Of a stretch of 64,000 nt of DNA, positions 55,124-61,928 are shown piece by piece. Below the pieces are notes generated by a model. The model was not told the origin of the DNA. It ran no database searches and saw only the letters and a program-made list of their open reading frames with translations. A program made the position numbers and the translations under genes. Where the stretch lies: assembly GCA_001298555.1 (NCBI GenBank), contig LJCW01000120.1, positions 19,835 through 83,834 of the forward strand, given 5' to 3'. Positions within the stretch are counted from its first letter, which is position 1; the number at the start of each line of letters is the position of its first letter. Source of the stretch: Actinobacteria bacterium OV450 (lineage in GTDB: Bacteria; Actinomycetota; Actinomycetes; Streptomycetales; Streptomycetaceae).

Positions 55124-55384
55124 ATGCAGGACACGGGTTCCGTGACGATGTACAGCACGACCTGGTGCGGCTACTGCCGCCGGCTGAAGACCCAGCTGGA
55201 CCGGGAAGGCATCGCGTACAACGAGATCAACATCGAGCTGGACCCCGAGTCCGCGGCGTTCGTCGAGAAGGCGAACGGCGGCAACCAGACGGTCCCGACC
55301 GTCCTCGTGGTGTCCCCGGCCGGGGCCGAGTCGGTCATGACGAACCCGAGCCTGGCCCAGGTCAAGCAGGCCCTCGCCGTCTGA
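55124..55384 (+). CDS. mrx1: Mycoredoxin (Mrx1-type glutaredoxin-like protein)
   Basis: 86 aa with GAGGAGACC upstream. Thioredoxin fold: SVTMYSTTWCGYCRRLKTQL with the CGYC active site, TVPTVLVV with the cis-Pro, and NPSLAQVKQAL. Reduces mycothiol mixed disulphides. Belongs to the thiol-stress regulon by its promoter. Confidence 0.94.
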   Translation: MQDTGSVTMYSTTWCGYCRRLKTQLDREGIAYNEINIELDPESAAFVEKANGGNQTVPTVLVVSPAGAESVMTNPSLAQVKQALAV

Positions 55385-55419
55385 CCTCCGGCCACCGGAC
55401 CGGTGCGCTGCGAACAGAG

Positions 55420-55443
55420 AGGCCCCCGCCGCCGCGGGGGCCT
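55420..55443. terminator. Terminator between mrx and nudC
   Basis: AGGCCCCCGC (55420-55429) / GCGGGGGCCT (55434-55443), perfect 10-bp stem, CGCC loop, followed by TCT. Shared by convergent genes. Confidence 0.85.
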
Positions 55444-55473
55444 TCTGCTGCGACGTGCCTTACGGACCGGGCC

Positions 55474-56403
55474 TCACGCGACCGGGCGCGGCAGCGGCTC
55501 CCCGTACCAGCGCTCGACCAGGCGGGCCGCGATGGAGATCCCCGACGGGGGCACCATCTCGCCGCTCTCGAACGCGGCGCGCAGCTCCTCGCGGGAGAAC
55601 CAGCGGGCCTCCTGGATCTCCTCGCCGTCGACGGTGATCTCGGTGGTGGTGGCGCGCGCCGTGAAGCCCAGCATCAGGCTGTACGGGAACGGCCAGGGCT
55701 GGCTGGCGACGTACTCGACCTCACCGACCCTGATGCCCGCCTCCTCCCACACCTCGCGGACGACGGACTGCTCGATCGACTCGCCCGGCTCCACGAACCC
55801 GGCCAGCGTCGAGAAGCGCCCCTCCGGCCAGTGCACCTGGCGGCCCAGCAGCGCACGGTCGTGCTCGTCGGTGACCAGCATGATCACCGCCGGGTCGGTG
55901 CGCGGGTAGTGCTCGGCGCCGCAGCCGGGGCAGCGCCGGATGTGACCGGCGGCGGCGACCACGGTGCGCTCCCCGCAGCGGGAGCAGAAGCGGTGCATCC
56001 GCTGCCAGTTCTCCAGGGCCACCGCGTGCACCATCAGCCCGGCGTCGCGCGGGCCCAGCAGCAGCCCGGCCTCCCGCAGGCCGGCCGGGCGGGCCGACTG
56101 GTCCATCCGGCCCGGCAGCGAGTCCTTCTGGAGCGCGAAGTACCGTACGCCGTCGTCGTCGGTGCCCAGGAAGTAGCGGTGCGTCTCGGTGAGCGGGGCC
56201 TCGAAGGCCGGGGTCATCACGATCCCGGTCTCCCCGTCGGGGGTGTCGTCGATCAGGACCTGGCCGCCGGAGACCACGAAGACGCGGGTCGTCGGGTGGC
56301 TCCAGGCGGCCGCGAGCCAGGCCTCGTCGAGGCGGTGGTGCGCGGCGCGGTCGATCCCGCTGGGCGCGGCGAGCGAGATCGGGTGCTCGGTATGGGTGCT
56401 CAC
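55474..56403 (-). CDS. nudC: NAD(+) diphosphatase / NADH pyrophosphatase NudC
   Basis: 309 aa from GTG 56403. Zinc ribbon HRFCSRCGERT and IRRCPGCGAEHYPRTDP, a Nudix box starting GFVEPGESIEQ with REVWEEAGI, and the NudC signature SQPWPFPYSLMLGF. Hydrolyses NADH/NAD and, in other bacteria, removes NAD caps from RNA. Followed by the terminator shared with mrx. Confidence 0.95.
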   Translation of the reverse strand: MSTHTEHPISLAAPSGIDRAAHHRLDEAWLAAAWSHPTTRVFVVSGGQVLIDDTPDGETGIVMTPAFEAPLTETHRYFLGTDDDGVRYFALQKDSLPGRMDQSARPAGLREAGLLLGPRDAGLMVHAVALENWQRMHRFCSRCGERTVVAAAGHIRRCPGCGAEHYPRTDPAVIMLVTDEHDRALLGRQVHWPEGRFSTLAGFVEPGESIEQSVVREVWEEAGIRVGEVEYVASQPWPFPYSLMLGFTARATTTEITVDGEEIQEARWFSREELRAAFESGEMVPPSGISIAARLVERWYGEPLPRPVA

Positions 56404-56462
56404 AGGTACTTCCAACTCCCCCGGTGGTGGGACAGGCAGGCTCAGTGACTCGTGACGTGTGA

Positions 56463-56517
56463 CTCGTGACTCGTGGCCGGGTGGCTCGTGACTCGTGGCC
56501 GGGTGGCTCGTGGCCGG
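56463..56517. repeat. 22-bp tandem repeat between M20 peptidase and nudC
   Basis: A 22-bp unit beginning CTCGTGACTCGTGG occurs at 56463-56484 and 56485-56506, then a shortened copy at 56507-56517; CTCGTGAC also recurs just upstream. It fills most of the 132-bp gap and carries no coding sequence. Confidence 0.85.
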
Positions 56518-56535
56518 CGCGGTGCGGCGGTGGGG

Positions 56536-57942
56536 TCAGGCGGGGTTCCCGCGGCCCTCGGCCAGGTCGCCCCACAGGTAGGCCGCCGTCTCGACGCCCT
56601 TCATGAGCAGGTCCAGCTCGACCTTCTCGTTCGGCGAGTGCCAGCCGTCGGACGGCACCGAGATGCCGAGGAACAGGACGGGCGCGTCCAGGACGTCCTG
56701 GAGGTCCGCCGCGGGTCCGGAGCCGCCCTCGCGGGTGAAGCGGACCTTCTCGCCGAACGCGCGGCCCATGGCCCGCACCACGGAGCGGAGCGCCGGGTGG
56801 TCCAGCGGCGTCAGGCAGGGCCGGGTGGGCGCGCCGAACACGATCGAATGGCGGATCCCCTGCGGGATGCGCGCGGCGACCCAGTCCCTGACGGCCGCCT
56901 CGACCTCGTACGGGTCCTGCCCGGACACCAGCCGGAACGAGAGCTTCAGGTGGGCGGAGGCGGGCACGATGGTCTTGCCGCCGGGGCCCTGGTAGCCGCC
57001 GCCGATGCCGTTGACCTCGGCGGTCGGGCGGGCCCACACCCGCTCCAGGGTGGAGTAGCCCTTCTCGCCCGCGGCGGCGTGCGACTTGGCCGTGCGCAGC
57101 CATTCGGACTCGTCGAACGGCAGCTCGGCGATCAGCGCCCGCTCCTCGTCCGTGAGCTCGGCGATGTTGTCGTAGAAGCCGGGGATCGTGACCCGCTCGT
57201 CGGCGTCGTGCAGCGCCGCGACCAGGCGGGCGGCGACCGTCGCCGGATTGGGCACGGCCCCGCCAAAGGCCCCCGAGTGGATGTCCTGGTCGGGCCCGTG
57301 CAGGTCGATCTCGCAGTCGGCCACGCCGCGCATGCCGGTGCAGACGGTGGGCGTGGTCTCGGACCACATGCCGGTGTCGGAGACGATCACGATGTCGGTG
57401 GCGAGGCGCTGCGCCTCCCGCTCCACCAGCGCACGGAAGTGCGCGGAACCCGACTCCTCCTCGCCCTCGACCAGCAGCTTCAGGTGCACGGCCGGGGCCT
57501 CGGCGCCGGTCGCGGCGAGGTGGGCCCGTACGCCGAGGGTGTGGAAGAAGACCTGCCCCTTGTCGTCGGCGGCGCCGCGCGCGTACATCCGGCCGTCCTT
57601 GACGACGGGCTCGAACGGGTCGGTGTGCCAGCCGTCGGCCACGGCGGCGGGCTGCACGTCGTGGTGCCCGTAGACGAGGACGGTCGGGGCGTCCGGATCC
57701 GCGCTCGGCCACTCAGCGAAGACGGCGGGCGCGCCGGGGGTCTCCCAGACCTCCGTGACCGGGAAGCCGGTCTCCTTGAGCTTCGCGGCGAGCCACTCGG
57801 CGCTGCGACGTACGTCGTCCGCGTGCTCGGGCTGGGCCGAGACGGAGGGGATGCGCAGCCACTCGGCGAGGTCGTCGAGGAAGGCGGCGCGGTGGGTGTC
57901 GATGTACGTGCGGACGACGCTGTCCGCCGGGGTTTCGCTCAT
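56536..57942 (-). CDS. M20-family dipeptidase
   Basis: 468 aa from ATG 57942. Metal-site motifs: VLVYGHHDVQPA, RGAADDKGQVFFH, LLVEGEEESGSAHF and VSDTGMW, and dimer-domain HSGAFGGAVPNP. It probably removes amino acids from dipeptides or carnosine-like substrates in the cytosol. It starts 10 bp after the adnB-like stop on the same strand, so it may be co-transcribed with the repair genes, although the roles look unrelated. Confidence 0.92.
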   Translation of the reverse strand: MSETPADSVVRTYIDTHRAAFLDDLAEWLRIPSVSAQPEHADDVRRSAEWLAAKLKETGFPVTEVWETPGAPAVFAEWPSADPDAPTVLVYGHHDVQPAAVADGWHTDPFEPVVKDGRMYARGAADDKGQVFFHTLGVRAHLAATGAEAPAVHLKLLVEGEEESGSAHFRALVEREAQRLATDIVIVSDTGMWSETTPTVCTGMRGVADCEIDLHGPDQDIHSGAFGGAVPNPATVAARLVAALHDADERVTIPGFYDNIAELTDEERALIAELPFDESEWLRTAKSHAAAGEKGYSTLERVWARPTAEVNGIGGGYQGPGGKTIVPASAHLKLSFRLVSGQDPYEVEAAVRDWVAARIPQGIRHSIVFGAPTRPCLTPLDHPALRSVVRAMGRAFGEKVRFTREGGSGPAADLQDVLDAPVLFLGISVPSDGWHSPNEKVELDLLMKGVETAAYLWGDLAEGRGNPA

Positions 57943-57952
57943 GCCTACGAGC

Positions 57953-60900
57953 CTAACTGCCGGGTTGCGCGTCACTGTCCGTGTCCGATTTGCCTTGGAG
58001 GATCCGCTCAAGGCGGGCCCGGTCGGGGAGGTTCCGGGGCCGGATCACGCGGCCGCTGCGGACGTGGAGGAAGGCGGCGGCGACCTCGTCGAGGGGCGTG
58101 CCGGTGGCTTCTGCCCAGGCCAGGCGGTAGACGGCGAGCTGGAGCGGATCGGCCTCGGTGGTGCGGCCGGTCTTCCAGTCGACGATCTCGTACGAGCCGT
58201 CGGGATTGCGGTACACGGCGTCGATCCGGCCACGGATGACGCGGCCGGCGAGGGTGAGCTGGACCGGGACCTCCATCCGGTGCGGGGTGCGCTCGGCGTA
58301 CTCGCTGCGCTCGAAGGCGGCCTTGAGGGAGTCGAGGTCGGCCTCGTCGGCGACCTCCTGGTCGGAGCCGGGCAGCTCGGTGGCCGGGTCGAGGACGTCG
58401 AGGAGCGGCAGGGGCAGCTCGTCGAAGCGGGACTCGACCCAGGCGTGGAACCGGGTGCCCTGGCGGGCGGCGGGCTGCGGCGGCTTGGGCATGGGGCGGG
58501 CGAGATCGCGGGCGAACCCCTGGGCGTCCGCGGCGAGGCGCAGGAGCTGGCTGGCCGAGAGCGCCGCCGGGAGCTCGACGTCGCGCACGGCGGCGCGGGC
58601 ACGCCGGAGCTCGCCCTCGAGGGCGTCGAGGTCCCGGTCCCAGGAGGCGACGGCACGTGCCTCTTCGGGGGTGAGGGCGGTGGGCGCCGTACGGGGGGCC
58701 CGGTTCCGGTCGCCGTGCGGCGGGCCGGAACGGTACGGGTCGCCCTGCGGCGGGCCGGAACGGTACGGGCCGGTGCCGCCGGGCGGCGGGGTCGGACCGG
58801 TTCCGGGCCCCTCCGCCCAGGGGTCAGCGGCCCAGGCCTCTTCGGCCCAGGGGTCGTCATCCCACGTCCCTTCCGCCCAGGCGTCGTCGGCCCAAGGCTC
58901 ACCGGCCCCGGCCTGGGGGGCGCCGGCCCGGGTCTCTTCGCCCCGGGGGGTGGCTTCGCCTGCTGCGGCCCCTCCCGGAGCCGGGGTTGCGTCCCGGGCC
59001 CCGGGTACGGCTGCGCCGGCGGCCGGGGACAGCTCGCCGCGCGCGTGCGGCACGGGCGCGGCGGTCCCGCCGGGCCCCCACCCTTCGTCGCCCTCCGGCG
59101 CGCCGGTGCCCGGCCGGACGGCGGTGGGCCCGTCCGGGGCCCAGAGGTCGCCGGCGGCCGGCTCTTCCGCGTACGACGGGTCCGCACAGTGCGGCGGCCA
59201 CAGGTAGGGGTCCGCGGCCGGGGCCGACAGGTGGGATTCGACCAGGGCCGCCGCCGCCCGGCGCAGCGCCAGGGAGTCCGGGTCCAGGGGAAGGGGCCAG
59301 GACCGGTCCGCGGTGGACTCCGTGGCGAGGGACGGGTTCTCCGTGTCCGGGTCCGGTTCCTGCGCCCAGGCCTCGATCTCGCCGTGGCCCGCCACGCAGT
59401 GCTCGTACAGGGCGGTCAGGAAGGCGGAGGGACCGCGGCGCTTCTTCTGGGTCGGGCCCCACCAGTGCCCGGAGGCCAGCAGCAGCGAACGGGGCCGGGT
59501 GAACGTGACGTAGCCCAGGCGGAGCTCCTCCACCGCCTTGTGGTCCTTCAGGGCGGCCTTGAAGGACTTGAGCCCGGCCGAGGTCCACGCCGGATCGCCC
59601 GGGAGCGTGGCCGCGTCGCCGCGCAGCGCGTACGGCAGGACCTTGGCGTACGAGGTCCACGGCTCCGGCGCCTTCTCCTTCGGGAACGAGCCCGCGCACA
59701 GGTCCGGAACCACCACCACGTCCCACTCCAGCCCCTTGGACTTGTGGGCGGTGAGGACCTTCACCGTGTTCTCCCCGCCGGGCAGGGCGTGGTCCAGGCC
59801 CTTCTCGTACTGGACCGCCGTGCGCAGGAACCCGAGGAAGGCCAGCAGGGAGGCCTCGCCGTCGAGGGACGCGAAGCCGGCCGCCACGTCCAGGAAGCCG
59901 GACAGCGATTCGCGGCGCCGGGCCGCCAGCGCGTGCGGCGACGCGGACAGTTCGACGTCCAGGCCGGTCACGGCCAGCACCCGGTGCAGTACGTCCATCA
60001 GCGGGTCGGCGAGCGAACGCCGCAGGTCGCGCAGTTCCTGGGCGAGGTGCGCGAAGCGGACCCTGGCCGCCGCCGAGAACGGCAGGTCGTCGGCGGACGC
60101 CGCCTGCCCCGAGCCGTCCAGGAACGTCTCCAGCGCGTCCGCCAGCGAGACGACCTCCGCCGGGTCCACGCCCTCCACCGCCGCCGCGAGCCGTTCGTCC
60201 GGGTCCACCTCGCCCGGCGCGCGGCCGATCAGCTGCCGTGCCCGGCGGCCCAGCAGGGCCAGGTCGCGGGCGCCGATCCGCCAGCGCGGGCCGATCAGGA
60301 GCCGGACGAGGGAGGCGTTGGCGCCCGGGTCCTGGAGCACCTCGCACACGGCGACCAGGTCCGCGACCTCCGGCAGGTGCAGCAGGCCCGACAGCCCGAC
60401 GACCTCGACAGGCACGTCCCGGGCCACCAGTACGGCCTGGATCTGCGCGAAGTCCCGCGCCGACCGGCACAGCACCGCGATCTCCCGCGGCTCCGTCCCC
60501 GTACGGACCAGGTGCGCTACCGAGTCCCCGAGCCATTCCAGCTCCTCGGCGTGCGTGTCCAGCAGGGCGCAGCGGACGGTTCCGGCCTGCTCCTCCCCCG
60601 GCGCCGCGCGCAGCGCTTCGACGCCCTCGTGCATGGAGCGCAGCGGCGCGGCCAGCCCGTTGGCCAGGGCGAGGAGGCGGCCCCCGCTGCGCCGGTTCTC
60701 GCTGAGGGAGAAGCGGGTGGCGGGGCGCCCGTCGGCGTGCGGGAAGTGCTCGGGGAAATCGTCCAGGTTGGCCACGGAGGCACCGCGCCAGCCGTAGATC
60801 GCCTGGCAGGGGTCGCCGACGGCGGTCACGGCGTGACCGGTGCCCCCGCCGAACAGGCCGGACAGCAGCAGCCGCTGGGCGACGGAGGTGTCCTGGTACT

Positions 60901-61756
60901 CGTCGAGCAGGACCACCCGGAACTCCTCGCGCAGCAGCGTCCCCACCTCGGGCCGGGTCGTGGCGAGCTCCGCCGAGAGGGCTATCTGGTCGCTGAAGTC
61001 GAGCAGGTCGCGGGAGCGTTTGGCGGTGCGGTAGCGCTCGGTCAGCTCCAGCAGTTCGAGGCGGCCGCGCACGGCCTCGGGGACCTTGCGCAGGTCGTCG
61101 TTGGTGAGCCTGGTCGTGGCGAGGGCGTCGAGGAGCCCGGTGTCGTACGCGCGCAGCTGCGCCGGTGGGACCAGGTGCTCGGAGAGCTCTGCGTCGAGCG
61201 CGAGCAGGTCGCTGACCAGGTCGGGGACGGATTTGGTGAGCGCCGGGTACGGTCCGGGCGCCTCGCGCAGCACGCGCGCCGCGAGCTGGAAGCGGGTCGC
61301 GTCGGCGAGCAGCCGGGCGCTGGGCTCCAGGCCGATGCGCAGGCCGTGGTCCTTGAGCAGCTGGCCGGCGAAGGCGTGGTACGTGGAGATGCGGGGCTCG
61401 CCGCCGGCGGACTCGGCGGCGGCCTGGGCGGGGCTCCCCCCGGCGAGGACGGGGGGCGGGTCCGGGTCGGTGATGCCGGCCCGCGCGAGGGCCTTGCGCA
61501 CGCGCTCGGCGAGCTCGGCGGCGGCCTTGTTGGTGAAGGTGAGGCCGAGGACCTGCTCGGGTGCGACCGCTCCGGTGCCGACCAGCCAGACCACGCGGGC
61601 GGCCATGACCGTGGTCTTGCCGGACCCGGCGCCGGCCACGATGACCTGCGGGGCGGCGGGGGCGGTGATGCAGGCCAGCTGTTCGGGCGTGAATGGGATG
61701 CCGAGGAGCTCCTTGAGCTGCTCGGGGTCGGTGAGGACGGACGGACGCGCGGGCAC
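57953..61756 (-). CDS. adnB: UvrD/RecB-like helicase-nuclease (AdnB-like)
   Basis: 1267 aa from GTG 61756 (poor ribosome-binding site). N-terminal SF1A helicase: QVIVAGAGSGKTTVMAARV, LGLTFTNKAAAELAERVR, VVLLDEYQDTSVAQRLLL, VGDPCQAIYGWRGAS and VLTAHKSKGLEWDVVVVPD. A low-complexity linker (about residues 860-1030) is rich in Trp/Ala/Asp/Glu repeats such as DDPWAEEAWAADPWAEG. The C-terminal RecB-family nuclease shows GTRFHAWVE, RGRIDAVYRN and YEIVDWKTGR. With the upstream gene it matches the AdnAB double-strand-break resection enzyme of actinobacteria. Confidence 0.9.
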   Translation of the reverse strand: MPARPSVLTDPEQLKELLGIPFTPEQLACITAPAAPQVIVAGAGSGKTTVMAARVVWLVGTGAVAPEQVLGLTFTNKAAAELAERVRKALARAGITDPDPPPVLAGGSPAQAAAESAGGEPRISTYHAFAGQLLKDHGLRIGLEPSARLLADATRFQLAARVLREAPGPYPALTKSVPDLVSDLLALDAELSEHLVPPAQLRAYDTGLLDALATTRLTNDDLRKVPEAVRGRLELLELTERYRTAKRSRDLLDFSDQIALSAELATTRPEVGTLLREEFRVVLLDEYQDTSVAQRLLLSGLFGGGTGHAVTAVGDPCQAIYGWRGASVANLDDFPEHFPHADGRPATRFSLSENRRSGGRLLALANGLAAPLRSMHEGVEALRAAPGEEQAGTVRCALLDTHAEELEWLGDSVAHLVRTGTEPREIAVLCRSARDFAQIQAVLVARDVPVEVVGLSGLLHLPEVADLVAVCEVLQDPGANASLVRLLIGPRWRIGARDLALLGRRARQLIGRAPGEVDPDERLAAAVEGVDPAEVVSLADALETFLDGSGQAASADDLPFSAAARVRFAHLAQELRDLRRSLADPLMDVLHRVLAVTGLDVELSASPHALAARRRESLSGFLDVAAGFASLDGEASLLAFLGFLRTAVQYEKGLDHALPGGENTVKVLTAHKSKGLEWDVVVVPDLCAGSFPKEKAPEPWTSYAKVLPYALRGDAATLPGDPAWTSAGLKSFKAALKDHKAVEELRLGYVTFTRPRSLLLASGHWWGPTQKKRRGPSAFLTALYEHCVAGHGEIEAWAQEPDPDTENPSLATESTADRSWPLPLDPDSLALRRAAAALVESHLSAPAADPYLWPPHCADPSYAEEPAAGDLWAPDGPTAVRPGTGAPEGDEGWGPGGTAAPVPHARGELSPAAGAAVPGARDATPAPGGAAAGEATPRGEETRAGAPQAGAGEPWADDAWAEGTWDDDPWAEEAWAADPWAEGPGTGPTPPPGGTGPYRSGPPQGDPYRSGPPHGDRNRAPRTAPTALTPEEARAVASWDRDLDALEGELRRARAAVRDVELPAALSASQLLRLAADAQGFARDLARPMPKPPQPAARQGTRFHAWVESRFDELPLPLLDVLDPATELPGSDQEVADEADLDSLKAAFERSEYAERTPHRMEVPVQLTLAGRVIRGRIDAVYRNPDGSYEIVDWKTGRTTEADPLQLAVYRLAWAEATGTPLDEVAAAFLHVRSGRVIRPRNLPDRARLERILQGKSDTDSDAQPGS

Positions 61757-61928
61757 GTAAAGAGGCTAGCCCGAGCCACGGACACTCCCGGCCGCCGTCT
61801 CACCCGCCGGGCGCCCGCCAGGCATCTGCCAGGGCACCCGCCAGGCATCCGCCGTGTACCGCCGGACACCCGCCGGTCCCGTCCGGCATCCGCCGGGCAT
61901 GCGCCGACCGCCGGGCGTCACCGGGCGG
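61757..61928. repeat. adnA-adnB gap with imperfect repeats
   Basis: 172 bp between the two helicase genes. CCGCCAGGCATC occurs exactly at 61815-61826 and 61838-61849 (period 23), with degenerate copies (CCGGCATCCGCC, CCGGGCATGCGCC) to about 61905. No gene or terminator hairpin seen. Confidence 0.6.

Noticed and set aside
56463..56517. CRISPR-like array
   Set aside because: Units are contiguous tandem repeats without spacers, only about 2.5 copies, and no cas genes are present.
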